Shown: positions 8,538 to 20,245, counted from the stretch's first letter. The stretch is 64,000 bases of DNA from Comamonas sp. (GCA_028690035.1 JAQVCA010000003.1:1-64000); one strand, 5' to 3'. Numbers and translations: made by a program. The notes: generated by a model not told the origin, from the sequence alone.

Positions 8538-9170
8538 ATGACTCATCCACCCGCTTCCCTCATACCCCCATCCCAGGGCTACGCCTCGCTGCTTGCCGAC
8601 ATCAAGCAGCGCGTGCGCCAAGCCCAGGTGCGGGCCATGCTGTCGGTCAATGCCGAGCTGATCCGCCTGTATTGGGGGATCGGCCAAATGATTCATGAGC
8701 GCCAGCGGCAAGAGGGCTGGGGTGCGGGCGTGATTCCCCGGCTGGCGCGGGATTTGCACAACGAGTTGCCGGAGGAGAAGGGGTTTTCCGAGCGCAATAT
8801 CAAGCAAATGCTGGCGTTTTATCGGGAGTACGCGCAACTGTCATTTGTGCAGCAGCCTGCTGCACAAATAGAGGCCGAGCAAAAAGTGCCACAGCCTGTG
8901 GCACTTTTTACGGTCGAGCTAATTTTGGCCCTGCCCTGGACGCATCACGCCGTCCTGATGGCCAAGGTCAAAGACCACGCCACGCGCCGCTGGTATATGC
9001 AGGCTGTGCTGGAGCATGGCTGGAGCCGCAATATTTTGCTGATGCAGATTGAGACTGCCGCGCACCAGCGCCACGGTTTGCAAACCAGCCTGCCCAGCAT
9101 CGAGCAAATTGAAGCCGAGTTGCAAGGGCTGGACGAGGCAGCGCACCCTTCTTCTTCATCGAATATTTGA
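8538..9170 (+). CDS. Truncated DUF1016/YhcG-type protein (N-terminal domain only)
   Basis: The first about 110 residues (SLLADIKQRVRQAQVRAM, LIRLYWGIGQMI, GWGAGVIPRLARDL, FSERNIKQML) and the stretch LPWTHHAVLMAKVKD / WYMQAVLEHGWSRNIL are the N-terminal domain of the DUF1016 (YhcG) family. Full members have about 340-380 aa and carry a C-terminal PDDEXK nuclease domain. Here the protein stops at 210 aa, and the nuclease part is replaced by an unrelated tail (SIEQIEAELQGLDEAA, then SSSSN). About 21 extra residues encoded by two perfect DNA palindromes sit between VQQPAAQ and LPWTHH. The gene is wedged between parE and parC and bracketed by direct repeats. It lacks a catalytic domain, so it is either a decaying fragment or a regulatory stub. 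Confidence 0.72.
   Translation: MTHPPASLIPPSQGYASLLADIKQRVRQAQVRAMLSVNAELIRLYWGIGQMIHERQRQEGWGAGVIPRLARDLHNELPEEKGFSERNIKQMLAFYREYAQLSFVQQPAAQIEAEQKVPQPVALFTVELILALPWTHHAVLMAKVKDHATRRWYMQAVLEHGWSRNILLMQIETAAHQRHGLQTSLPSIEQIEAELQGLDEAAHPSSSSNI
8843..8869. repeat. Perfect palindrome 1 inside the DUF1016 gene
   Basis: ATTTGTGCAGCA and TGCTGCACAAAT are perfect inverted arms of 12 bp around the loop GCC. It encodes the VQQPAAQ segment. Confidence 0.9.
8881..8909. repeat. Perfect palindrome 2 inside the DUF1016 gene (terminator-like)
   Basis: AAAAAGTGCCACA and TGTGGCACTTTTT are perfect 13-bp arms, again around the loop GCC. The A5/T5 ends make it look like a bidirectional intrinsic terminator inside a coding region. 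Confidence 0.9.
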
Positions 9171-9172
9171 AC

Positions 9173-9225
9173 GTTTTTGGCCTCTAGCCCTTATCCAGCA
9201 AGCGCTAGCAGCTATTTTTATTGAA
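9173..9225 (+). repeat. Comamonadaceae-type short repeat, right copy flanking the DUF1016 gene
   Basis: This is a direct repeat of 8483-8535. It contains the core CAAGCGCTAGCAGCTAT and ends two bases before the parC ATG at 9228, so it also forms the immediate 5' leader of parC. Confidence 0.82.
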
Positions 9226-9227
9226 CC

Positions 9228-11600
9228 ATGACAGAGATTTCTTCCCCTCAACCTTCTACTGCCAGCTACGACGGCGACACCCTGCCCCTGGGCGGCTATG
9301 CCCAGCGGGCGTATTTGGAATATGCGCTGTCGGTGGTCAAGGGCCGGGCGCTGCCCGATGTGTGCGATGGCATGAAGCCGGTGCAGCGGCGCATTTTGTA
9401 CGCCATGCAGGCCATGGGCCTGGGTTATGGCGGCGCCAACGGCAACACGGCGGCCAAGCCGGTGAAGTCGGCCCGCGTGGTGGGCGATGTGCTGGGGCGT
9501 TTTCACCCGCACGGCGACCAGTCGGCCTACGACGCGCTGGTGCGGCTGGCGCAGGACTTTAACCAGCGCTATCCGCTGATTGATGGCCAGGGCAACTTTG
9601 GCAGCCGCGATGGCGATGGCGCGGCTGCCATGCGCTACACCGAGGCGCGGCTGGCCAAGATTGCCACGTTGCTGCTCGATGAAATCGACCAGGGCACGGT
9701 GGACTTTGTGCCCAACTACGACGGCTCCACGCAGGAGCCGCACCAGCTGCCCGCACGCCTGCCGTTTGCGCTGCTCAATGGTGCCAGCGGCATTGCCGTG
9801 GGCTTGGCTACGGAAATCCCCAGCCACAACCTGGGCGAGGTGGCTGCGGCCTGCGTGGCACTGGCCAAAGACCCGCAACTGAGCGACGAGGCGCTGTTGG
9901 CCCTGATTCCCGGCCCGGATTACCCCGGCGGCGGCCAGATCATCAGCAGCGCGCAGGACATTGCGCACGCTTACCGCAGCGGGCGCGGCAGCCTCAAGGT
10001 GCGCGCGCGCTGGACCATCGAAGAACTGGCGCGCGGCCAGTGGCAGCTGGTGGTGCAGGAGCTGCCACCGGGCGTCTCGACGCAAAAGGTGCTGGAAGAA
10101 ATTGAGGAGCTGTCCAACCCCAAGGTCAAGGCGAATAAAAAGACGCTCACACAAGAGCAGCAGCAGCTCAAGGCCACGGTGCTCAATGTTTTGGATGGCG
10201 TGCGCGATGAGTCCAGCAAAGATGCGCCGGTGCGTTTGGTGCTGGAGCCCAAGAGCAGCAAGACGCCGCAGCAGGAACTCATCAACACCTTGCTGGCGCA
10301 CACCAGTCTGGAAACGTCCGCCCCCATCAACCTGACGATGGTGGGGCTGGATGGCAAGCCGACACAAAAGTCGCTGCGCCAGATGCTGCAGGAGTGGCTG
10401 GCGTTTCGGCAAACCACGCTCACGCGGCGCAGCCAGCACCGTTTGGACAAGGTGCAGGCGCGCATTCACATTCTGGAGGGGCGCCAGGTGGTGCTGCTGC
10501 GCATCGACGAGGTGATTGCCATCATCCGCGACAGCGATGAGCCCAAGCCCGCGCTGATCGAGCGCTTTGGCCTGAGCGAGCGCCAGGCCGAAGACATTCT
10601 GGAAATCCGCCTGCGCCAGCTGGCCCGGCTGGAGGCGATCAAGATCGACAAAGAGCTGCAAGAGCTGCGCGAGGAAGCAGGCAAGCTGCAGGACATTTTG
10701 TCCAACGCCAAAAGCCTGCAGCGCCTGCTGATCAAGGAGATTGAGCGCGATGCCAAGACCTTTGCCGATGCGCGGCGCACGCTCATCGAAGAAGCGCAAA
10801 GGGTCAGCACCGAGATCAAGGTGGTCGATGAGCCGGTGACGGTGGTGATTTCAGAAAAAGGCTGGGTGCGTGCGCTCAAGGGCCACGACCATGATCCGAG
10901 CAACTTCAGCTTCAAGGCGGGCGATGCGCTGTGGGGCCACTTTGCCTGCCGCAGCGTCGATGCCCTGATCGTCTTTGGCAATCTGGGGCGGGTGTACAGC
11001 GTGGCGGTGGCGACGCTGCCGGGGGGCCGTGGCGATGGGGTGCCGATCCACAGCCTGATTGAACTGGAGCCGGGCACGCACATTGCCAGCTACTTTGCCG
11101 GGGCAGCCAGCACGCGCCTGCTCATCAGCGGCAGCGGCGGCTACGGCTTTGTGGCGCAAGTGGCCAGCATGGTGGCGCGCAACAAAGCGGGCAAGGCATT
11201 TGCCACGCTTCAAGCCGGTGAGGTGCTGTGCCGCCCCAGCACCATCGACCCGGCAGGCACACCGGCGGCCACCCACGTGGCCTGCCTGTCCAGCGACTCC
11301 CTGGTGCTGACCTATCCGCTGTCTGAACTGAAAACCACCACGGGCGGTCGTGGCCTGCAGTTGATGAAGCTGTCCGAAGGTGCCCGCCTGATCGGCGCAG
11401 TGGCCTATGCGCGCAGCGTGCGCGTCAGCGGCACAGGCCGAGGCGGCAAGCCGCGCGACGAAGTGCTGGAAATGCGCAGCCTGAACAACGCGGCAGGCAA
11501 GCGTGCCAGCAAAGGCAAGCTGGCCGGGTGGACTTTCAAGCCGCAGCAAATCAGTGCCGATACACCCGCAGCAGTGACCCCCGCCAGCACTACGCCCTGA
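9228..11600 (+). CDS. parC: DNA topoisomerase IV subunit A
   Basis: ParC is the DNA-cleaving subunit of topoisomerase IV. The 790-aa product has the winged-helix/tower region with the catalytic Tyr137 in [10 protein letters not shown] and the quinolone-determining segment [14 protein letters not shown] (93-106). A C-terminal beta-pinwheel follows, without a GyrA-box of the QRRGGKG type, which argues for ParC over GyrA. The position equivalent to E. coli ParC Ser80 is Gln98, and that of Glu84 is Asp102. The start is set by MTEISSPQ. The upstream 53 nt are a repeat unit, so native regulation may be disturbed or repeat-driven. Confidence 0.94.
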   Translation: MTEISSPQPSTASYDGDTLPLGGYAQRAYLEYALSVVKGRALPDVCDGMKPVQRRILYAMQAMGLGYGGANGNTAAKPVKSARVVGDVLGRFHPHGDQSAYDALVRLAQDFNQRYPLIDGQGNFGSRDGDGAAAMRYTEARLAKIATLLLDEIDQGTVDFVPNYDGSTQEPHQLPARLPFALLNGASGIAVGLATEIPSHNLGEVAAACVALAKDPQLSDEALLALIPGPDYPGGGQIISSAQDIAHAYRSGRGSLKVRARWTIEELARGQWQLVVQELPPGVSTQKVLEEIEELSNPKVKANKKTLTQEQQQLKATVLNVLDGVRDESSKDAPVRLVLEPKSSKTPQQELINTLLAHTSLETSAPINLTMVGLDGKPTQKSLRQMLQEWLAFRQTTLTRRSQHRLDKVQARIHILEGRQVVLLRIDEVIAIIRDSDEPKPALIERFGLSERQAEDILEIRLRQLARLEAIKIDKELQELREEAGKLQDILSNAKSLQRLLIKEIERDAKTFADARRTLIEEAQRVSTEIKVVDEPVTVVISEKGWVRALKGHDHDPSNFSFKAGDALWGHFACRSVDALIVFGNLGRVYSVAVATLPGGRGDGVPIHSLIELEPGTHIASYFAGAASTRLLISGSGGYGFVAQVASMVARNKAGKAFATLQAGEVLCRPSTIDPAGTPAATHVACLSSDSLVLTYPLSELKTTTGGRGLQLMKLSEGARLIGAVAYARSVRVSGTGRGGKPRDEVLEMRSLNNAAGKRASKGKLAGWTFKPQQISADTPAAVTPASTTP

Positions 11601-11668
11601 CACCAGTGCAGCCCGCCAGGCGACAGGGTCTGGTGGGCATCAGAAGCACAGGCAATAAAACCAAAGAA

Positions 11669-11705
11669 AAAGCCCTGTAAGTTTTTGACTTACAGGGCTT
11701 TCTTA
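11669..11705. terminator. Bidirectional terminator between parC and tRNA-Ser
   Basis: AAAGCCCTGTAAG (11669-11681) pairs perfectly with CTTACAGGGCTTT (11689-11701) around a 7-nt loop. T-rich ends occur on both strands, so it can end both parC (+) and the serS-tRNA-Ser transcript (-). Confidence 0.88.
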
Positions 11706-11709
11706 ACTG

Positions 11710-11799
<90 letters not shown>

Positions 11800-11875
11800 G
11801 CATCGTGGAATCCGCGATTATAGCGGCATTTTGTGCCACTGCCGCCATTCTCGGAAAAATTCGAGGTGTGTCCGC

Positions 11876-13273
<1,398 letters not shown>

Positions 13274-13344
13274 CTACCATCCGCTCCAGTCGCACATATC
13301 CCCATCAAGAATTCAAGATCATTCAGGATCAAGGAGACATCGGC

Positions 13345-14004
13345 ATGTTTTACGTCTTTGGCATCAATGGCCCCATGTACCAGGGCAGCAGCGCCGAGCG
13401 CCTGAGCCAGATTGCGGCCGTGCGTGGCGTGGCACGCCCGGCGGGGCTGCGGGCCAATGCCTCGGGCATCGAGTCGCGTGAGGCGCAGGCGCGCCAGCCC
13501 GAGCTGTACAGCGACACCAGCGCGCCGCGCCCACGCAGCGCCGTCAGCGCCTACATCGGCACCCAGCAAGGCCCCAAGCCGCAGCGCCAGCCGCTGGAAT
13601 ATGTGGCCGATGTCATGACACGCGGTGCGCTGAGCGTGAGCCCACGCATGACGGTCGAGGAGGCCTGGGCGGTGCTGGCCAAACACCGCGTCGGTCAGGT
13701 GCCGGTGCTGGCCGACAGCGGGCGCGTGGTGGGTCTGCTGCTGCGTGCCGATGTGGCGCCCCCATCGCTGGCGCAAGGCCCCAGCGCGCCGATGGCGCTG
13801 CGCCAGGTCCACGAGGTGATGGTCACCCCCGTACCGGCCGTGGATGAGCACACTTCGTTGCGCCGTCTGGCCCATGTGCTGATGGACACCGGCCTGCCCG
13901 GCCTGCCCGTGACCGATGCCGGCGGCCAGGTCAGCGGCTTTGTCAGCCGCACCGACATTCTGCGCGCCGTGGCGTCCGATCCGCCCCTGGATTTGTGGTC
14001 TTGA
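13345..14004 (+). CDS. CBS-domain pair protein
   Basis: The 219-aa soluble protein has an unusual N-terminus (residues 1-85, with MFYVFGINGPMYQGS and a basic low-complexity linker). Two CBS domains follow, about 88-145 (VADVMTRGALSVSPRMTVEE) and 155-213 (VHEVMVTPVPAVDEHTSLRR). CBS pairs bind adenosine nucleotides and usually regulate an attached or partner protein; no enzyme domain is attached here. A good Shine-Dalgarno AAGGAGA (13331-13337) precedes the ATG. Proteins of this layout are common in Comamonadaceae, but their role is not known to me. Confidence 0.8.
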   Translation: MFYVFGINGPMYQGSSAERLSQIAAVRGVARPAGLRANASGIESREAQARQPELYSDTSAPRPRSAVSAYIGTQQGPKPQRQPLEYVADVMTRGALSVSPRMTVEEAWAVLAKHRVGQVPVLADSGRVVGLLLRADVAPPSLAQGPSAPMALRQVHEVMVTPVPAVDEHTSLRRLAHVLMDTGLPGLPVTDAGGQVSGFVSRTDILRAVASDPPLDLWS

Positions 14005-14020
14005 GCGCACCAGCTCATCA

Positions 14021-14113
14021 AAAAACATAGCTGCTTGCGCTCATAAAAAAAGGGTTTCAGATAAAAAATCATCTGAAACCCTTTTTAGACAAGCGCAAGC
14101 AGCTCATTTTTTT
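14021..14113. repeat. Nested palindromic repeat unit / convergent terminator
   Basis: The outer arms AGCTGCTTGCGCT (14029-14041) and AGCGCAAGCAGCT (14092-14104) enclose inner arms AAAAAGGGTTTCAGAT (14047-14062) and ATCTGAAACCCTTTTT (14071-14086). All are perfect. A-tracts and T-tracts flank it on both sides. It sits between the convergent CBS-protein and lolA genes and probably terminates both. The outer arms are the core of the repeat family seen elsewhere in the window. Confidence 0.88.
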
Positions 14114-14133
14114 AATAAGCTGCACCGACTGTC

Positions 14134-14766
14134 TTATTGGTCCAGTACATCCACCCCGACCGGGGGCTGAAAGCGGAAACTGTCCGCTGGCAGACGGGGT
14201 TGAATCTGCACCTGTTCAAACCGCATCAGCGAACGCTGGCCAAAGCTGTCCAGAATCTCCAGCGCCGCCAGCGTGTCACCGGCAAAGCCCACGCGCAGCT
14301 GCTGGATTTGCCCCTGGGCCGACTTGGGCAGGGCCTGCACCCATTGCAGGCCATCGGCATCGGGCTGGTTGCTCAGGGTGAAATCCTGACGCAGCGCGGC
14401 CATGTCCTGCACGCTGGTGAGCAGTGCGGCAGGAGTGCCCGCCAGGGCATCGCCCTGGGCACGGCGCGTGACCTGTTCCAGGTCTTCGTCGTACAGCCAC
14501 AGCGTGTGCCCATCGGCCACGATGGTCTGGGCAAACGGACGCGTATAGACAAACTTGAACTGCCCCGGGCGCTGAAAACTGAAACTGCCACCACTGCTTT
14601 GCACACGCGGAGGCTGCCCGGTCTTGGCGGGGCTGGTCACGGTCTGGGTGAATTGCGCCGTACCGGCTTTGGCCGTACGCACAAAGCTTTCGAGGCTGGA
14701 GAGGCCATCGGCCCAGGCCCAGCTGCTTGCCAGCGCGCACAGTGCGGCAACTGCCAGTGTTTTCAT
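14134..14766 (-). CDS. lolA: Outer-membrane lipoprotein carrier protein LolA
   Basis: LolA is the periplasmic chaperone that takes lipoproteins released by LolCDE and hands them to LolB at the outer membrane. The 210-aa precursor has a signal peptide ending AWA|D (about residue 19). The core GTAQFTQTV, GSFSFQRPGQFKFVYTRPF and HTLWLYDEDLEQVTRR gives the hydrophobic half-barrel of the LolA fold. The gene follows ftsK by about 20 nt on the same strand, the usual ftsK-lolA arrangement of beta- and gammaproteobacteria, so they are probably one operon. Confidence 0.94.
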   Translation of the reverse strand: MKTLAVAALCALASSWAWADGLSSLESFVRTAKAGTAQFTQTVTSPAKTGQPPRVQSSGGSFSFQRPGQFKFVYTRPFAQTIVADGHTLWLYDEDLEQVTRRAQGDALAGTPAALLTSVQDMAALRQDFTLSNQPDADGLQWVQALPKSAQGQIQQLRVGFAGDTLAALEILDSFGQRSLMRFEQVQIQPRLPADSFRFQPPVGVDVLDQ

Positions 14767-14786
14767 CGTTTGCCTTCCTATGGCGG

Positions 14787-17201
14787 TTATTCAGAACGCG
14801 CAGGCACCAACACCTCGCGCTTGCCGCTGGCCGTCAATGCGCTGACCAGACCGGCTTTTTCCATTTGCTCCAGCAGGTTGGCCGATCGGTTGTAGCCCAC
14901 GCCCAGCTTGCGCTGCACGTAGGAGATGCTGGCCTTGCGGTCCTGCAACACGATTTGCACAGCCTGGTCGTACATGGGGTCGCGCTCACCATCGCCGCTG
15001 CTCCCATCGGTCAGATCGCCGCCCAGGCCATCTTCGCCCGTGGCACCATCGAGCACGCCATCAACGTAATCGGGTTCGCCCTGCTGCTTCAAGTACGCCA
15101 CAACGCTGTGCACCTCGTCGTCGCTGACAAAGGCGCCATGCACACGCACCGGCAGGCCCGTGCCGCTGGCCATGTACAGCATGTCGCCCATGCCCAGCAG
15201 TGCCTCGGCGCCCATCTGGTCGAGGATGGTGCGGCTGTCGATCTTGGTACTCACCTGAAAGGCAATGCGCGTGGGGATATTGGCCTTGATCAGGCCCGTG
15301 ATCACGTCCACGCTGGGGCGCTGGGTGGCCAAAATCAGGTGGATGCCAGCGGCGCGCGCTTTTTGCGCCAGACGGGCGATGAGTTCTTCGATTTTCTTGC
15401 CCACCACCATCATCAGGTCGGCCAGCTCGTCGATGACGATGACGATGTGCGGCAGCCGCTGCAGGGGCTCGGGCGCCTCGGGCGTCAGGCTGAAGGGGTT
15501 GCCAATGCTTGCTTCGCGCGCGTGGGCTTCATCGATCTTGGCGTTGAAGCCCGCCAGATTGCGCACGCCCAGCTTGCTCATGAGTTTGTAGCGCCGCTCC
15601 ATCTCGGCCACGCACCAGTTCAGGCCATTGGCGGCCTGTTTCATGTCGGTCACCACCGGCGCCAGCAGGTGCGGAATGCCCTCGTACACAGACATTTCCA
15701 GCATCTTGGGGTCGATCATCAAAAGGCGCACATCCTTGGGCTCGGCCTTGTAGAGCAGCGACAAAATCATGGCGTTGATGCCCACCGATTTGCCCGACCC
15801 GGTGGTGCCCGCCACCAGCACGTGCGGCATTTTGGCCAGATCGGCCACCACGGGCTGGCCCTCGATGTCTTTGCCCAAGCCCATGGTGAGCAGGCTGCGC
15901 GCCTGGTGGTACACCTGCGAGCCCAGCACTTCCGAGAGGCGGATCGTCTGGCGCCGCGCATTGGGCAGCTCCAGCGCCATGGTCGTTTTGCCCGGGATGG
16001 TTTCGATCACACGGATCGACACCAGACTCAAGCTGCGCGCCAAGTCTTTGGCCAGATTCACCACCTGGGAGCCTTTGACGCCGGTGGCCGGTTCGATCTC
16101 GTAGCGCGTGACCACCGGGCCCGGCGTGGCCTGCACCACCACCACATCCACGCCAAAATCTGCGAGTTTTTTCTCGATCAGGCGGCTGGTCATTTCCAGC
16201 GTTTCGGGGGCCACGCTCTCTTGGTGCGCGGGGGCCGCATCCAGCAGGCTGACTTGCGGCAGGCAGCGCTCTGCGGCTTCATCGGATGGCGGGACAGCTG
16301 CAGGTGCCGCAGACCCAGCCTTGGCAACCGATGCGCCCAGCCCCGCCTGCGTGCCAGGCGGCACGCCGGCGGACGAGCGCACGCCCTGCAGGCGCTCTTT
16401 CACCACGCGCGCGCTGGGCACCTCAGCCGCTGGGGGGGTGACGATCACCACCGGATCGTGCTCCTGCATGTGCTGCTGGCCTTGCTCAACATCCTGGGCA
16501 CGCTGGCGCGCAGCTTGGCGACCTTGGGCCACGTCCTTGACCTGCTCACGGCGCGCACGCAGGCGCAGCCAGGCGGTGTCCAGCCAGGCGCCCATTTTTT
16601 GCGCAGCACTGCCCCAGGAAAAGCCAAACACCCAGCCCAATGCCAGCACCAGCAGCATGACATTGGCCACGCCCGATCCGGTAAACCCCAGCCAGCGCAT
16701 GCCATTAACGCCCAACATGTAACCCAACACGCCCCCGGCGTGGCCCGGCAAGGCATCTTCAAAGCGGTACACGCGGCTCCACTCCAGCGCGCAACTGGCG
16801 CCCAGCAACACCACCAGACCGAGCCAGAAACGCAGGCGCTGCTGGGCACTGGGCAACCACATGCCCACGCCGCGCACCCAGCGCACTCCCGAGCGCAGCC
16901 AGATGAAAACGGCCACACACCACAGCCACCAGACAGAAAAACCAAACCCAAAATAGGCCGCATCCGACAGCAAAGCGCCCAGCCGCCCCATCCAGTTGTG
17001 CAGCAATACCGTATCCGAAGCGCCCGAGGTGGACCACGCCGGATCCAGCAAAGAATGGCTGCACAAAGCCGCCAGCACAAACAGGAGCACCAGCAGGCCC
17101 ACAAGCAAACACATTTCATGGCCAAAGCGGGCCAATCCCAGGCGCGATGCGGCAGCCTCCCCCCTAGAGGTGGGCGCCGCAGTAGTCGATGAATCTTTCA
17201 T
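14787..17201 (-). CDS. ftsK: DNA translocase FtsK
   Basis: FtsK is a septal ATPase that pumps chromosome termini away from the division site and activates XerCD at dif. The 804-aa protein (start MKDSSTT at 17201; the frame is open 29 codons further) has about four hydrophobic helices in the first 210 residues and a short Ala/Pro-rich linker. The motor follows, with Walker A GTTGSGKS (about 465) and Walker [14 protein letters not shown]-type residues. The C-terminal gamma winged helix ([20 protein letters not shown]) reads KOPS sites. The short linker places it nearer SpoIIIE/short FtsK than E. coli FtsK. trxB is divergent. Confidence 0.95.
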   Translation of the reverse strand: MKDSSTTAAPTSRGEAAASRLGLARFGHEMCLLVGLLVLLFVLAALCSHSLLDPAWSTSGASDTVLLHNWMGRLGALLSDAAYFGFGFSVWWLWCVAVFIWLRSGVRWVRGVGMWLPSAQQRLRFWLGLVVLLGASCALEWSRVYRFEDALPGHAGGVLGYMLGVNGMRWLGFTGSGVANVMLLVLALGWVFGFSWGSAAQKMGAWLDTAWLRLRARREQVKDVAQGRQAARQRAQDVEQGQQHMQEHDPVVIVTPPAAEVPSARVVKERLQGVRSSAGVPPGTQAGLGASVAKAGSAAPAAVPPSDEAAERCLPQVSLLDAAPAHQESVAPETLEMTSRLIEKKLADFGVDVVVVQATPGPVVTRYEIEPATGVKGSQVVNLAKDLARSLSLVSIRVIETIPGKTTMALELPNARRQTIRLSEVLGSQVYHQARSLLTMGLGKDIEGQPVVADLAKMPHVLVAGTTGSGKSVGINAMILSLLYKAEPKDVRLLMIDPKMLEMSVYEGIPHLLAPVVTDMKQAANGLNWCVAEMERRYKLMSKLGVRNLAGFNAKIDEAHAREASIGNPFSLTPEAPEPLQRLPHIVIVIDELADLMMVVGKKIEELIARLAQKARAAGIHLILATQRPSVDVITGLIKANIPTRIAFQVSTKIDSRTILDQMGAEALLGMGDMLYMASGTGLPVRVHGAFVSDDEVHSVVAYLKQQGEPDYVDGVLDGATGEDGLGGDLTDGSSGDGERDPMYDQAVQIVLQDRKASISYVQRKLGVGYNRSANLLEQMEKAGLVSALTASGKREVLVPARSE

Positions 17202-17257
17202 AGAGGGGCGAAAGCTTACCCCAGCCACGGCTGCTGCCAGCGCAGACCGGGCTGTAA

Positions 17258-18361
<1,104 letters not shown>

Positions 18362-18410
18362 ATCCGAAGCAATTACAGCGCACGGTCTCTGCTGCAAAAC
18401 CAGCGCACGC

Positions 18411-18508
18411 TATAATGCGCGGCTTTGCTGCAAGCGCCCCAACCGCAACACAGCATGGGTTACCGCCACCCACAAATGGCGAGGTGAGGTTGCCAGCATT
18501 TGCGCTGG
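18411..18508 (+). promoter_or_regulatory. Promoter -10 and structured leader of rpmB-rpmG
   Basis: A consensus TATAAT at 18411-18416 lies 120 nt before the rpmB ATG (18536), so the message should have a leader of about 115 nt. The -35 region is poor. The leader contains a small hairpin, CCAGC (18493-18497) with GCTGG (18504-18508), just upstream of the GGAG ribosome-binding site. Such leaders can serve for ribosomal-protein autoregulation, but nothing here proves it. Confidence 0.5.
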
Positions 18509-18535
18509 TGGCCGTACAACTATCGGAGTGTCCTC

Positions 18536-18769
18536 ATGGCACGCGTATGTGAAGTTACGGGCAAGAAGCCCGCTGTGGGCCACAAAGTGTCCCACTCCAA
18601 CATCAAAACCAAGCGCCGTTTTCTGCCCAACCTGCAGTACAAGCGCTTCTGGGTTGAAAGCGAAAACCGTTGGGTGCGCCTGCGCGTCTCCAGCGCTGCC
18701 CTGCGCCTGATCGACAAGAACGGCATCGATGCCGTGCTGGCCGACATGCGTGCCCGTGGTCAGGCTTAA
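18536..18769 (+). CDS. rpmB: 50S ribosomal protein L28
   Basis: The 77-aa basic protein [20 protein letters not shown] is the classic L28 N-terminus; [18 protein letters not shown] follows. The ATG at 18536 has a GGAG Shine-Dalgarno at 18524-18527. The rpmB-rpmG pair is conserved in most proteobacteria. L28 binds 23S rRNA near the E-site side of the large subunit. The single CxxxxxK N-terminus has no zinc ribbon of the four-Cys type. Confidence 0.97.
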   Translation: MARVCEVTGKKPAVGHKVSHSNIKTKRRFLPNLQYKRFWVESENRWVRLRVSSAALRLIDKNGIDAVLADMRARGQA

Positions 18770-18794
18770 TCCCCGTACTTAAAGGAGAAATACC

Positions 18795-18965
18795 ATGGCT
18801 ACCAAAGGCGGACGCGAAAAAATCAAGCTGGTCTCTACTGCTGACACCGGCCACTTCTACACCACCACCAAGAACAAAAAGACAATGCCTGAAAAGATGT
18901 TGATCATGAAGTTCGACCCCAAAGCTCGCAAGCACGTTGAGTACAAGGAAGCCAAGATCAAGTAA
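18795..18965 (+). CDS. rpmG: 50S ribosomal protein L33 (zinc-independent form)
   Basis: The 56-aa protein begins [20 protein letters not shown] and ends EYKEAKIK. It follows rpmB by 25 nt, with a strong AAAGGAG ribosome-binding site at 18781-18787. It contains no cysteine at all. This is the C-minus form of L33, which lacks the two CxxC zinc knuckles and does not need zinc. L33 sits near the E site of the large subunit. Confidence 0.96.
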   Translation: MATKGGREKIKLVSTADTGHFYTTTKNKKTMPEKMLIMKFDPKARKHVEYKEAKIK

Positions 18966-18982
18966 TTTGCTTGCTCTACCGC

Positions 18983-19022
18983 TCAAAAAAACCGCCACGG
19001 CAACTGCCCTGGCGGTTTTTTC
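18983..19022 (+). terminator. Intrinsic terminator after rpmG
   Basis: ACCGCCACGG pairs with CCCTGGCGGT around CAACTG, preceded by an A-tract and followed by TTTTTT. It separates the ribosomal-protein genes from the pilin operon that starts at 19105. Confidence 0.88.
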
Positions 19023-19104
19023 GTTTACCGCTTATCCCGATCGGTTGACCGCTGGTCGCCCAACCAGCCCCATGCGCTTGGGCCAGAACTACATTGCACC
19101 CCAC

Positions 19105-19644
19105 ATGCTAAATCCTGTCCGTCACCTTCAAAAACAACATGGTGTCACCCTCATTGAACTGATGGTGGCCGTCTCTGTCTTGGCCTTGCTCGCTGCCTTG
19201 GCTGCACCCAGCTTTAACCCCCTCATTGAACGCTGGCGCGTGCGTGGCACCTTGGAAGACCTGCAAACCACGCTGTACCACGCTCGCTCCGAAGCCATCC
19301 AGCGTGGGGGTGGTGTCACCATCACCGCAACAGACAACGATTGGGCCAACGGTTGGACGGTCACTGCCCCAGATGGCAAAGGCAGCGTCGAAACCGTGCA
19401 ACACACCGGTGAACGTGCCGGAGTCAGCATCGACATCAGCACCACTGACGCTGAGGCTGTAACCAAACTGATTTTCGACCGCTGGGGGGTGATGTCGCCT
19501 GCTGCGGCATTCTCCATCACCCCCAAAGGCAAAGATGCCGACGACCCCCATGCCCAAAAATTCTGTTTTATAGGCGCTGCTGCCAGCAGCTGCCCCAAAA
19601 CCGATAACGATAACGACCCCCCAAAAACCGAACCAGAACCCTAA
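19105..19644 (+). CDS. Type IV minor pilin, FimT/GspH-like (copy 1)
   Basis: The prepilin has leader MLNPVRHLQKQHG and the class III cleavage/methylation motif G|VTLIELMVAV (Glu5 present), processed by PilD. A long hydrophobic alpha helix follows, then a GspH-type domain (RWRVRGTLEDLQTTLYHARS, SEAIQRGG). The product is 179 aa from ATG 19105; the frame is open far upstream, but that part overlaps the rpmG terminator. It ends in an acidic Asp/Asn/Pro/Glu tail. It is the first gene of the minor-pilin cluster, whose products prime pilus assembly and sit at the pilus tip with PilY1. Confidence 0.85.
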   Translation: MLNPVRHLQKQHGVTLIELMVAVSVLALLAALAAPSFNPLIERWRVRGTLEDLQTTLYHARSEAIQRGGGVTITATDNDWANGWTVTAPDGKGSVETVQHTGERAGVSIDISTTDAEAVTKLIFDRWGVMSPAAAFSITPKGKDADDPHAQKFCFIGAAASSCPKTDNDNDPPKTEPEP

Positions 19645-19654
19645 AGGCCACACC

Positions 19655-20236
19655 ATGCCCCTTGCCAGCGCAACCCGCCCCACTCCCCCTGCATATGCCC
19701 ATGGGCCTATTGACGGCTTCACCAGCATAGAACTGATGGTCACGGTGGCCATCGTGGGCGTGCTGGCGGCGCTGGCAGTGCCGAGCTTTCAGACACTGAT
19801 GGAGCGCTGGCGGGTGCGGCAGGTCAGCAACGATCTGGAAAGCGCGTTTTACCTCGCTCGTTCTGAAGCCATCAAGCGCGGCGGTAAGGTCACCATGGAA
19901 AAGTACCCCAACACCCAAGGGGGCTGTCAAAACGCAAGTACAGCCCAGGAGTGGGGCTGCGGCTGGGTGATCTGCCTCGATGAGAACAACAACGGCACCT
20001 GCAACGCCAAGGAGTCCAAATTGCAAGAAGTGCGACTCCCAGGGGACATGAACATCATGCGCAAACCTTCAGGAAAAAGCCTGAAGTTCACGCACCACGG
20101 CATGGCCAACGGCGGCAACATGCTCAGTTTTACGTTATCCCCTGCTGCCACAGGTGTGAGCTCAAGCGCTACGCGCACGGTATGCATCTCCTCTGGCGGG
20201 AGCGTCCGCATCCGTGCTGGAAAAGCTATTTGCTAA
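19655..20236 (+). CDS. Type IV minor pilin, FimT/FimU-like (copy 2)
   Basis: The 193-aa prepilin has a long leader (about 21 residues) and cleavage motif G|FTSIELMVTVAIVG, with a Ser in place of the usual Leu at position 3. The GspH/FimT domain follows (RWRVRQVSNDLESAFYLARS, SEAIKRGG), then four or more Cys that probably form disulfides in the globular head (CQNAS, WGCGWVICLD, CNAKES, ..IC at the end). It starts 10 nt after copy 1 and is followed by pilV after 9 nt. Strong similarity in the first 70 residues suggests the two genes arose by tandem duplication. In Pseudomonas the equivalent positions hold FimT and FimU. Confidence 0.84.
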   Translation: MPLASATRPTPPAYAHGPIDGFTSIELMVTVAIVGVLAALAVPSFQTLMERWRVRQVSNDLESAFYLARSEAIKRGGKVTMEKYPNTQGGCQNASTAQEWGCGWVICLDENNNGTCNAKESKLQEVRLPGDMNIMRKPSGKSLKFTHHGMANGGNMLSFTLSPAATGVSSSATRTVCISSGGSVRIRAGKAIC

Positions 20237-20245
20237 GTAAAAACC

